This document shows, piece by piece, positions 26,736 to 34,456 of a stretch of DNA of 64,000 nt (positions within the stretch are counted from its first letter, which is position 1; the number at the start of each line of letters is the position of its first letter). This DNA comes from Alistipes sp. GTDB lineage: Bacteria; Bacteroidota; Bacteroidia; Bacteroidales; Rikenellaceae. A program made the position numbers and the translations under genes. The DNA lies in the NCBI GenBank assembly GCA_017631035.1, contig JAGBUB010000026.1:1-64000 (forward strand), given 5' to 3'. The notes under the pieces are model-generated. The model was not told the DNA's origin, made no database searches, and was given only the letters and a program-made list of their open reading frames with translations.

Positions 26736-27795
26736 AGGTAATAGGTATTGATAGTTTTGCTATATATTCGTCGCTACGACTACCATCGAGCAACAACTCA
26801 TAATCCTTTCCGAAAATCAAATCCAGACGCTTGCGCACATTCTCAAGTCCCACACCGCCTCGCTCGACACGCAACAACGGATGGCGCGAGTTACGCACCT
26901 GACAGATGGTACGGTCGTTATCGCACAACAAATCGATGTAGACATACGATGGCTCGTCGTAACTCACTCCGTGCTTAAAGGCATTCTCCACAAAAACAAT
27001 AAAGAGCAGCGGCGGCACCTTGGCATCGATTGGCAGCGGATGATGCACATTGAGTCGCACATCGACGCTATCGGGATAACGAATACGCATCAACGACACA
27101 TAATTTGCAATAAAGTGTGCCTCCTGCGTCAGGTTGGCCTGCGTCTTCTCTGACTCATATAGCACATATCGCATCATCTTCGAGAGTTCGATTACGGAGG
27201 TCTTGGCCGCCTCAGGATCGAAATCGATCATTGCGTGGATGTTATTGAGCGTATTCATAAAGAAATGGGGGTTGATCTGATACTTCAGATACTCCATCTC
27301 AGCCTGCAACATCTGACGCTCCATTGCAATCATCTTCTGCTCATCCTGAATCGAACGGAACATCAGTTTGATAGCACAGTTAGCTCCCATCATAAACCAG
27401 CCGAGCACCACATTCCAGTACCACGCCAAATCGGTAAACGACGCACGTCCCTGCACAACGTAAGTGATACCTCCATCGGGGAAGACGATTCGGCGCAAAG
27501 GATCCTGATAGTACTCCAGCGAATAGAACAACAGAGAAAGCATCGCCAGTGTCACGACTGTATAAGTAATGTAGCGACGGTTTAAGAGCAGTCGCGGAAG
27601 AAGAATAAAGTTGTTGATTGCGAATATAAAGATATAAGGCAATAGCTTACTCCATACCAAAAGTACGTTAGTAAGCACGACACCATCCTCCGACATCATA
27701 CTTGCGTTGAGGAATGGCACAAGCAACATCATACTCCATACCAAGAAATAGAGTAGATTTTCACCGAAACTGGTTTTATTTGGCTTCGCTCTCAT
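26713..27795 (-). CDS. LytS-type membrane sensor histidine kinase
   Basis: 360 residues from the ATG at 27795. Four hydrophobic segments fill residues about 15-165 (NLLYFLVWSMMLLVPFL; YIFIFAINNFILLP; TYTVVTLAMLSLLFYSL; WYWNVVLGWFMMGANC). A His-kinase domain follows with the phospho-acceptor in YQINPHFFMNTLNNIHA and an N-box PPLLFIVFVENAFKHG. The ATP lid region is GGVGLENVRKRL. It forms a two-component system with the LytTR regulator. A start at 27822 would lie upstream of the promoter's -7 box and is less likely. Confidence 0.9.
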   Translation of the reverse strand: MRAKPNKTSFGENLLYFLVWSMMLLVPFLNASMMSEDGVVLTNVLLVWSKLLPYIFIFAINNFILLPRLLLNRRYITYTVVTLAMLSLLFYSLEYYQDPLRRIVFPDGGITYVVQGRASFTDLAWYWNVVLGWFMMGANCAIKLMFRSIQDEQKMIAMERQMLQAEMEYLKYQINPHFFMNTLNNIHAMIDFDPEAAKTSVIELSKMMRYVLYESEKTQANLTQEAHFIANYVSLMRIRYPDSVDVRLNVHHPLPIDAKVPPLLFIVFVENAFKHGVSYDEPSYVYIDLLCDNDRTICQVRNSRHPLLRVERGGVGLENVRKRLDLIFGKDYELLLDGSRSDEYIAKLSIPITYDKMRSH

Positions 27796-27800
27796 ACCAA

Positions 27801-27831
27801 CAAAGATATGAAAAATTCCCATTCTTTGAAA
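27801..27831 (-). promoter_or_regulatory. Promoter for the LytS/LytTR pair (TTTC-N19-TATCTTTG)
   Basis: On the minus strand TTTC (27831-27828), 19 nt, TATCTTTG (27808-27801). Only 5 nt lie between the -7 box and the ATG at 27795, suggesting a leaderless transcript. Confidence 0.55.
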
Positions 27832-27875
27832 AAAAAGCTTATATTTGTCTAACTATAACTCAAAATAGTCATCTT

Positions 27876-28958
27876 ATGAAAAAGTTTTTCACCACGCTAC
27901 TTATTTGCTTATGTGCTATCACAGCCGTAGCCAAACAGAACACTCCCCTAACCCTATATGCTCATCGCGGATGCTGGAGCAAGAGTGCCACAGGTGAATT
28001 TATCGTCCCCGAGAACTCATTGCCCGCTGTAGCAATGGCCAAGAAGATGGGATACACCGGTATCGAGTGCGACGTGCACTACACCAAGGATGGAGTGATG
28101 GTAATTCTGCACGATGGCACCATCAACCGCACTATGCGCCGAGCGTCGGACTACTCACGTCTCGATAAGCCCGTGCGTCTTGCAGACCTTACATTCGAGG
28201 AGTTGCGTCGCGACTATGTGCTGGAGTCTACAAACCCCGAGTGGCGCACACCCATACCTACCCTAGAGGAGCTGCTCACCGAGTGCAAGAAGCAGGGCAT
28301 AGTGCCTATGTTGCATAGCAACCTCGTACCATCGTACCGCGTGGCACAGCAGATGTTCGGCAACGAATGGGTGGCATTTACTGCCGATTATGAGCCTCTT
28401 TTGGAGGTACGCAAATTTTCCGACTGCATAGTTCTCTATTCGATTAACGAAGGTACACCCGACCAGATTACACCTCGTCTGGAGAGGATTGGCGGTCGTT
28501 GCGGTATTTCATCGATGCAATATAAGCTCTATACAGCCGATTTCTGCAAGGCACTCACCGATCGTGGCTACATCGTGCAGGCCTCTATATTCCCCGCACC
28601 AAACGAGGCCATCGCCCAGCGTAACGGCATCACATACCAGCTAACAGACTTCTCGATTATGCCTACCCATAAGCCTATTCACAAAGGCAAGGGCAAGGTC
28701 GATGCAAAATCACCCTCCCCGAAGTGGATATGGGAGAGCAACGAGAGATTGGAGCGCGGAGCCTTGACTCTGGACGTAGAGTTTATAGGTGAGATTGATG
28801 TTATGATAAATGGCGTAAGAAAATACACCATCAAGCGCGACAAGATGGGCAAGGATATTATCGGCGACCGTTTCTTCGACAAGGGTTCATCAGTAGAGGT
28901 TGTTGCCAAGCCTGGCGCCAAGGTCAAAAAGGCCAAAGCTAAAGTATATAAATACTAA
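27876..28958 (+). CDS. Exported glycerophosphodiester phosphodiesterase
   Basis: 360 residues from the ATG at 27876, which begins the signal peptide MKKFFTTLLICLCAITAVA; the frame is open further upstream but overlaps the kinase gene. The GDPD active site is intact: H30-R31 in YAHRG, E46-N47 in PENS, E64/D66 in GIECDVH, H79-D80 in LHDGT. It should hydrolyse glycerophosphodiesters to glycerol-3-phosphate and an alcohol, outside the inner membrane. An additional C-terminal beta domain of about 80 residues (LTLDVEFIGEIDVMING ... VEVVAKPGAKVKK) is followed by a basic tail. A -7 box TATATTTG lies at 27840-27847. Confidence 0.9.
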   Translation: MKKFFTTLLICLCAITAVAKQNTPLTLYAHRGCWSKSATGEFIVPENSLPAVAMAKKMGYTGIECDVHYTKDGVMVILHDGTINRTMRRASDYSRLDKPVRLADLTFEELRRDYVLESTNPEWRTPIPTLEELLTECKKQGIVPMLHSNLVPSYRVAQQMFGNEWVAFTADYEPLLEVRKFSDCIVLYSINEGTPDQITPRLERIGGRCGISSMQYKLYTADFCKALTDRGYIVQASIFPAPNEAIAQRNGITYQLTDFSIMPTHKPIHKGKGKVDAKSPSPKWIWESNERLERGALTLDVEFIGEIDVMINGVRKYTIKRDKMGKDIIGDRFFDKGSSVEVVAKPGAKVKKAKAKVYKY

Positions 28959-28979
28959 AAGTATATAAATATCAACAAA

Positions 28980-29011
28980 AAAATGGTGTCCCGTGGGACA
29001 CCATTTTTTTT
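28980..29011. terminator. Bidirectional terminator between the glycerophosphodiesterase and acyl-CoA synthetase genes
   Basis: Perfect 10-bp stem ATGGTGTCCC/GGGACACCAT with a 2-nt loop, flanked by A-run and T-run. Confidence 0.88.
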
Positions 29012-29019
29012 ACTCTGTA

Positions 29020-29036
29020 GAATTGTATAACAAGAG
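29020..29036. repeat. 17-nt 3'-region motif, copy 1
   Basis: GAATTGTATAACAAGAG occurs here and again, exactly, at 59673-59689. In both places it lies between a terminator and the stop codon of a convergent minus-strand gene. Confidence 0.6.
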
Positions 29037-29039
29037 ATA

Positions 29040-29125
29040 TTTGGAAGTTGGTCGAAGCCCGAGAAAACGGAGTTTACTTTAGCGAAAAGACCATTTCGAG
29101 GGCGAGCCAGATGCCAAAATATCCT
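29040..29125 (-). repeat. Imperfect repeat in the acyl-CoA synthetase 3' region (copy B)
   Basis: Read on the minus strand it starts TTTTGGCATCTGGCTCGCC about 15 nt after the stop codon. It aligns without gaps with copy A at 272-365: shared TTTTGGCATCT, GCTCGC, AAAGTA/CAAGTA, CTCCG and CTTCG at equal spacing. The palindrome of copy A is largely lost here, so conservation is of sequence blocks more than of the stem. Confidence 0.55.
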
Positions 29126-29138
29126 TGTTAGGCAGCTC

Positions 29139-30824
29139 CTACTTATCCTGATAGAGGAATCGCTTGATAGAACGCTTGGGAGTCTTCTCGAACTCGCTGC
29201 TGCGAATCTCAAACAGAGCCACCTTCTCGTAAGAGGCCACCTGAGTGTTGAGCAACTTGATATTCTCCTCCATCATCTTCTGCAAGCCCTCCTTGTCGAT
29301 ACCCTCCTGTGTAGCGCTATCGTAGTCAGGCACGATCAATGCCTTCAACACGCCACGGCTCTCGATGATGAGCGACTCCAACACCATAGGCAGGTTATTG
29401 AGCTTATCCTCGATCTCCTCGGGGTAGATGTTCTGACCTGTACCGGTAAGAATCATAGTCTTGCAACGACCCTTAATGTAGATAGTACCATCGGGATCCA
29501 TCACACCCATATCACCAGTGTGCAACCAGCCATCCTTATCGAGTACGGCATTTGTTGCCTCCTCGTTCTTATAGTAACCCATCATCACATTCTCGCCACG
29601 AACCAAAATCTCGCCTGCGATGTTCTGAGGATCCTTCGAGTCAATCTTCGCATCCATCAATCCCGGCAATGTACGACCACAAGAGCTCTGCTTAAACTCG
29701 CTAGGAGCCGTTACACTAATCAAGGGAGCACACTCGGTCATACTATAGCCAATAGTGAGCGGGAAGTTAATCTTACGCAAGAACGACTCAGTCTCCTGAT
29801 TCATAGGAGCACCACCCACGATGAAAATCTTAGTCTCGCCACCGAACGACTCCAACAACTTAGCCTTGATAATTGCATAGAGGGCTGTGTTCACAAAAGG
29901 AATCTTCATTGCGATGCTCATCGGGCCCTTCTCGAGCATAGGCATAATCATCTTGCGATATACCTTCTCAAGTACCAGAGGCACGCAACAAATCATCGTA
30001 GGCTTAACGGTCTTCATAGCCTCCACCAAAATTGTGGGCGACGGCATACGACCTAACAATGTGATGTGACCACCTACGACCAACTGCGCGAGGAAATCGA
30101 ATGCGGCACCATAAGCGTGAGCCAGGGGCAAGAATGACAACACGCGACCACGCTTGAAGAGGAACGGAGTGCCGGTCTCGGGATTGATGAAGCCACGACC
30201 AAAGACCATATTACCTGTAAGGTTGTTGAGCGAGAGCATCACACCCTTCGATGAGCCTGTTGTACCCGATGTATAGTTCAACAAAATCATCTCATCGTTG
30301 GGAATTACGTTGAATTTGATATCCTCAACATGGAAACCGTTGGGATACTTCTCTGCAAATGACGCATCGATAGTGGCCACAGCATCGGCAACAGTTGTAC
30401 CCTCCTTCTCGTAGATTACGCTGTAGTTCTTGAGCGAAACCGCAGCCTCGAGCTGAGGCATACGATCGGTATCGAGTGTCTGCCAGTGAGAATCACTTGC
30501 GAAGAGAATGCGGCTCTCCGAGTGAGTTACGATGTTCTCAACATCGGCAGGGTTGAAGTCCTGAAGAATGGGAACAATTACAACGCCATAGGTGATGGTA
30601 GCGATGTAGGCAACACACCAGTTGATATCGTTGCGACCGATAAGCGCAATCTTATCACCGTGCTTAACACCCAACTTATCGAACAATATATGAAGGCGAG
30701 CCATCTGCTCAGCCATCTCGAAGTAGGTGATCGTTCTTTTACCGAAGTAATCGGTCAATGCAGGCAAGGAGTGGTTTTCGCGGAAGCTCTCCTCGTAAAT
30801 TTTAATCAAATTTTCTTGTAACAT
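29139..30824 (-). CDS. AMP-binding long-chain acyl-CoA synthetase family protein
   Basis: 561 residues. ANL superfamily motifs are complete: P-loop-like YTSGTTGSSKGVMLS, A5 GYSMTECAPL, A7 GWLHTGDMG and A8 GRCKTMILTGTGQNIYPEEIE. The length and the GQNIYPEEIE motif fit long-chain fatty acid-CoA (or acyl-ACP) ligases. It activates a fatty acid with ATP at the inner face of the membrane. It starts 23 nt downstream of plsY, so both are probably one lipid-synthesis operon. The acyl acceptor (CoA or ACP) is not resolved. Confidence 0.9.
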   Translation of the reverse strand: MLQENLIKIYEESFRENHSLPALTDYFGKRTITYFEMAEQMARLHILFDKLGVKHGDKIALIGRNDINWCVAYIATITYGVVIVPILQDFNPADVENIVTHSESRILFASDSHWQTLDTDRMPQLEAAVSLKNYSVIYEKEGTTVADAVATIDASFAEKYPNGFHVEDIKFNVIPNDEMILLNYTSGTTGSSKGVMLSLNNLTGNMVFGRGFINPETGTPFLFKRGRVLSFLPLAHAYGAAFDFLAQLVVGGHITLLGRMPSPTILVEAMKTVKPTMICCVPLVLEKVYRKMIMPMLEKGPMSIAMKIPFVNTALYAIIKAKLLESFGGETKIFIVGGAPMNQETESFLRKINFPLTIGYSMTECAPLISVTAPSEFKQSSCGRTLPGLMDAKIDSKDPQNIAGEILVRGENVMMGYYKNEEATNAVLDKDGWLHTGDMGVMDPDGTIYIKGRCKTMILTGTGQNIYPEEIEDKLNNLPMVLESLIIESRGVLKALIVPDYDSATQEGIDKEGLQKMMEENIKLLNTQVASYEKVALFEIRSSEFEKTPKRSIKRFLYQDK

Positions 30825-30847
30825 ATACTATTTTGATTAGTTATCTA

Positions 30848-31537
30848 TCATTCATCTTTTTGGGGCGGCTTGCTCCAAATGTAAATCTTCGATTCTGTAC
30901 CAGCCTTCAGTCGCTCTATGTTTTTGCGGTGCGACCATATCAACAGACCTGCCACCACAAAAGAGAAGAGTATAAAGGTGAACGAGACGTCGTGACTACG
31001 CGACCACTCGCTCGACGAGTAAATTATCACAAACAACGGGAAGCAGCAACCTGCTGTCATCGATGCCAGCGACACATAGTTAGAGAACATAAACACCAGC
31101 GCCCACACGGCAAAGCAAAGCAGGATAATCTGCGGATAGATACCTGTAATGGCACCCACAAGAGTTGCTACACCCTTACCGCCTTTAAAATCGGCAAATA
31201 TGGGGAAGATGTGGCCCAACACAGCAACGAATACACCCAAAATCTTCAGGTTGATGAGCCACGCCGAGGTAATCTCGGGGTCGTATCGCATAAGGCTCAT
31301 AAGCGACACTGCGGCAAAACCCTTAAAGAAGTCAAGCACAAATACGGGGATAGCGGCACGCTTACCCAGCACTCGAAGCATATTGGTTGTTCCGGCATTT
31401 TTACTACCGTGTTCGCGGATATCGATACCGTAGTACTTTTTACCAATCCACACAGCACTTGGGATAGAGCCGAGCAAATAGGCCATAATCAACATCGACA
31501 GTACACAATAGTATGTAATAACACTCCAACTTGCCAT
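30848..31537 (-). CDS. plsY: Acyl-phosphate:glycerol-3-phosphate acyltransferase
   Basis: 229 residues from the ATG at 31537 (a second ATG at 31543 is equally possible). PlsY motifs are present: YLLGSIPSAVWIGK, REHGSKNAGTTNMLRVLGK and FKGGKGVATLVGA. About six membrane segments are visible. It transfers an acyl group from acyl-phosphate to glycerol-3-phosphate, making lysophosphatidate for phospholipids. The C-terminal extension (SHRKNIERLKAGTESK) is normal. It has its own promoter and is followed by an acyl-CoA synthetase gene. Confidence 0.94.
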   Translation of the reverse strand: MASWSVITYYCVLSMLIMAYLLGSIPSAVWIGKKYYGIDIREHGSKNAGTTNMLRVLGKRAAIPVFVLDFFKGFAAVSLMSLMRYDPEITSAWLINLKILGVFVAVLGHIFPIFADFKGGKGVATLVGAITGIYPQIILLCFAVWALVFMFSNYVSLASMTAGCCFPLFVIIYSSSEWSRSHDVSFTFILFSFVVAGLLIWSHRKNIERLKAGTESKIYIWSKPPQKDE

Positions 31538-31624
31538 AATCATAAAATTTAAACGCGAAGAAAGGGGCAAAAAAACACTCGTTGCCTGCCATCTTTCCAC
31601 CGATAGTTAAAAGATAAATTCGGA

Positions 31625-31656
31625 CAAATATACACTAATTTATCGAAGAGCCCAAC
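31625..31656 (-). promoter_or_regulatory. Promoter for plsY (GTTG-N20-TATATTTG)
   Basis: On the minus strand GTTG (31656-31653), 20 nt, TATATTTG (31632-31625). Leader of about 80 nt. Confidence 0.65.
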
Positions 31657-31893
31657 TTTTAGGCATAAAATCTGCTTGTCCTACCAGTGTGTCGTGTTTA
31701 ATTTTGCCACAAAAATCTACTTTTTTTTCTTCATTGCAAAAATTATGTGATAAGTATCTAAAAATGGGTGTGAATGATCAACCTAAGTGACATAATACCC
31801 CATTTAGTGGCGAAAATTACAACGAAAAGTCATTTTTTTGCTCAAAATCGAGCAGTCTAAGGCAAAAAACCTGCTATAAGAAAAGGCCGATAA

Positions 31894-31925
31894 TTCTACA
31901 TATTCGCAAAATATTACTACATTTG
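31894..31925 (+). promoter_or_regulatory. Promoter for the YitT gene (TTCT-N20-TACATTTG)
   Basis: TTCT at 31894-31897, 20 nt, TACATTTG at 31918-31925, leaving 25 nt to the ATG at 31951. Confidence 0.6.
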
Positions 31926-31950
31926 TGTCCGTAAAAAATAGCATTTGCAT

Positions 31951-32949
31951 ATGTCAGAAAAGATGTCAATAAAAGGTCTTTTGACCGATGTGGTGTGGTG
32001 GCGCGAAATGATCACCATAGTTTTGGGTTGCACGATGTGTGCCATAGGTTTTGTATTCTTCATCAATCCTTATAATATTGTCCCTGGTGGAGTATACGGT
32101 TTGGGCATCGTTCTGCACAACATCTTCCCTTCGATTCAGGTCGGAACATTTGGTTATATGATGGATATTCCGTTGCTGACCATTGCCATCCTGCTCTTCG
32201 GCAAGCAGTTTGGCGGTCGCACGCTCTTTGCGGCATTCATCACACCTGGTCTGATGAACATTATCTCGGCAGCAGCCTACCCCACCAAGGAGGCACTGCA
32301 GTCACTCGACCCGTCGTTGCTCGTTGGCGGCGCAATCGACCTCTCCGACCACCTTATGCTCTCGTGCATCCTGGGTGGAACAATCATCGGCGCAGGCCTG
32401 GGTCTGGTGGTGCGCAGCAACGCCACTACGGGTGGTACTGATATTATTGCGATGATACTCAATCGCTACCTTCACATCCCCTTCTCGCGTGGCGTTCTCA
32501 TTGCCGACACCTGCGTTGTGCTTGCGGGATTGGTGGTAATCGGTTTCGGTATCGGCATTGACGATGGCAGTGAGGCTGGTGGCTGGTTACTCTCGCTCTA
32601 CTCGCTTATCTGTATCTTCGTAGCATCGCGCGTGGTTGATTATGTTATCGATGGTGCGTCATACGACAAACTGCTGTTTATCATCGGCAACACCCACTCT
32701 GAGCCCCTGCGCCAATATATTATTGGTGATATGGAGCGCGGAGGCACATATATCAAGGCTTCGGGAATGTACTCAAAGGAGGAGAAGGAGATGATTTTCC
32801 TGGTTGTGAGCCGCCGCGAGGTTGCTCAGGTACAGCGTAAGATTCGTGAGATTGACCCCACGGTATTCCTCGTTGTGACCGATGCCTACGACACCTACGG
32901 CGAGGGCTTCAAGCCATTCCCCGAGAAAGACACAATGCTTAACAACTAA
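31951..32949 (+). CDS. YitT-family membrane protein
   Basis: 332 residues from the ATG at 31951; an in-frame TTG at 31945 is a possible alternative. Five to six membrane segments occupy the first two thirds (MITIVLGCTMCAIGFVFFI; NIVPGGVYGLGIVLH; LMLSCILGGTIIGAGLGLVV; ATTGGTDIIAMILNRYL). The soluble C-terminal DUF2179 domain follows (YDKLLFIIGNTHSEPLRQYI ... GTYIKASGMYSKEEKEMIF). The function of the family is unsettled; it has been proposed to be transport-related. It lies 6 nt upstream of miaB, suggesting co-transcription. Confidence 0.9.
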   Translation: MSEKMSIKGLLTDVVWWREMITIVLGCTMCAIGFVFFINPYNIVPGGVYGLGIVLHNIFPSIQVGTFGYMMDIPLLTIAILLFGKQFGGRTLFAAFITPGLMNIISAAAYPTKEALQSLDPSLLVGGAIDLSDHLMLSCILGGTIIGAGLGLVVRSNATTGGTDIIAMILNRYLHIPFSRGVLIADTCVVLAGLVVIGFGIGIDDGSEAGGWLLSLYSLICIFVASRVVDYVIDGASYDKLLFIIGNTHSEPLRQYIIGDMERGGTYIKASGMYSKEEKEMIFLVVSRREVAQVQRKIREIDPTVFLVVTDAYDTYGEGFKPFPEKDTMLNN

Positions 32950-32955
32950 GAACTT

Positions 32956-34305
32956 ATGATAAATGTAAATACACTGCGTCCTGCCGTTGGCGACGGTCGC
33001 AAACTTTTTGTCGAGACCTACGGTTGCCAGATGAATGTTGGCGATACCGAGATTGTCGTATCGATTATGCAGGATGAAGGCTACTTCTACACAGACGACA
33101 TCAATCAGGCTGACATCATCCTCATCAACACCTGCTCGATTCGCGACAACGCCGAGCAGCGCATTTGGGGACGTCTGACCGAGATGCGTCGTCTGCGCAA
33201 GCGCAAGCCATCGCTCATTATTGGCATCATAGGTTGTATGGCCGAGCGCCTGAAGGAGCAACTCACCGAGGGTGAGCTGGCGGTCGATATCGTAGCGGGT
33301 CCCGACACCTATCGTGATCTGCCCAACCTTGTGCGTCAGGCCGAGGCTGGTGGCAAGGGCGTGAACACCCTGCTCTCGCTGGAGGAGACCTACGCCGAGA
33401 TTGCACCCGTACGTCTAGACAAGAATGGCGTAAGTGCCTACATCGCCATTATGCGCGGATGCAACAACTTCTGCTCATACTGCGTTGTGCCCTACACTCG
33501 TGGTCGCGAGCGTAGCCGCGAAGCCGCAACCATCATTGCCGAGGCTCGTTCACTCTTTGAAAATGGCTATCGCGAGGTTACACTCCTGGGTCAGAATGTG
33601 AACTCCTACCGCACAGGCGAATACGACTTCCCTGCCCTGGTAAAGGCCGTGGCCGAGATTTCACCGCTATTGCGTGTGCGATTTGCAACATCGCACCCCA
33701 AAGATATGAGCGACCGCTTGCTTGAGGTGATGGCATCGATGCCCAATATCTGCCGTGCCATACATCTGCCTGCACAGTCGGGTTCTACGGTTATGCTCGA
33801 GCGTATGAATAGAAAGTATACACGCGAGTGGTATTTGGACCGTGTGGCCGCCATACGTCGCTATATGCCCGACTGCGCCATCACAACCGACCTTATCGCA
33901 GGCTTTACGGGCGAGACCGAGGAGGATCACAAGCAGACCCTCTCGCTAATGGAGGAGGTAGGCTACGAGTTCGCCTTTATGTTCAAATATTCTGAGCGCC
34001 CCGGCACCTTCGCCCAGCGTAACCTTGGCGACGACATTCCCGAGGATGTGAAAACAGCACGCCTTACCGAGATTATCAACCTACAGAATCGTCTATCGGA
34101 GCTGAGCAACAAGCGCGATGTAGGTAAGGAGTTCGAGGTGTTGGTTGAGGGCACATCGAAGCGAAGCGAGGAGCAGCTCTTTGGTCGCACATCACAAAAC
34201 AAGGTGGTGGTATTCGACCGTGGTGACCATCAGGTAGGTGACTATGTTCGTTGCCGCATCATCGGTTGTTCGTCAGCGACGCTCTTTGGCGAGGAGATTA
34301 AATAA
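32956..34305 (+). CDS. miaB: tRNA-2-methylthio-N6-dimethylallyladenosine synthase
   Basis: 449 residues. The N-terminal MTTase domain has three auxiliary-cluster cysteines: C24 (TYGCQMN), C60 (NTCSIR) and C94 (IGCMAE). The radical-SAM motif RGCNNFCSYCVVPYTRGRERS holds C169, C173 and C176. A C-terminal TRAM domain follows (EFEVLVEGTSKRSEEQLFGRTSQNKVVVF). The NTCSIRDNAEQRI and GRERSR signatures point to MiaB over RimO or MtaB. It methylthiolates A37 of tRNAs reading UNN codons. A terminator follows. Confidence 0.95.
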   Translation: MINVNTLRPAVGDGRKLFVETYGCQMNVGDTEIVVSIMQDEGYFYTDDINQADIILINTCSIRDNAEQRIWGRLTEMRRLRKRKPSLIIGIIGCMAERLKEQLTEGELAVDIVAGPDTYRDLPNLVRQAEAGGKGVNTLLSLEETYAEIAPVRLDKNGVSAYIAIMRGCNNFCSYCVVPYTRGRERSREAATIIAEARSLFENGYREVTLLGQNVNSYRTGEYDFPALVKAVAEISPLLRVRFATSHPKDMSDRLLEVMASMPNICRAIHLPAQSGSTVMLERMNRKYTREWYLDRVAAIRRYMPDCAITTDLIAGFTGETEEDHKQTLSLMEEVGYEFAFMFKYSERPGTFAQRNLGDDIPEDVKTARLTEIINLQNRLSELSNKRDVGKEFEVLVEGTSKRSEEQLFGRTSQNKVVVFDRGDHQVGDYVRCRIIGCSSATLFGEEIK

Positions 34306-34367
34306 GATACGGCACAGGCAAATCGCAGTAGCAAAGATTTCGCTTTCAGTGTCAAAATTTATATTTT

Positions 34368-34402
34368 TATCGGGGATCAGTGTGATTCCCGATATTTTTT
34401 TT
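34368..34402 (+). terminator. Terminator of miaB
   Basis: Stem TATCGGGGATCA/TGATTCCCGATA with a 2-nt loop and a T9 run. Confidence 0.85.
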
Positions 34403-34456
34403 TGCATATTTGTAGTGTGGCATAAACATTGTATTAAACCCGCAAACTCCTAGGCA

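Larger units (their letters stand above)
31544..31950. other. Divergent intergenic region plsY / YitT gene
   Basis: About 400 nt, AT-rich, holding a promoter for each flanking gene. Between them (31657-31890) no credible gene is seen. AAATGGG...CCCATTT pairs across roughly 30 nt and a small TGCTC...GAGCA hairpin lies near 31840-31856; both are weak. Confidence 0.5.

Noticed and set aside
30833..31552. 239-codon open frame on the plus strand opposite plsY
   Set aside because: Antisense to a clear PlsY gene; low-complexity His/Arg/Thr-rich translation typical of shadows.
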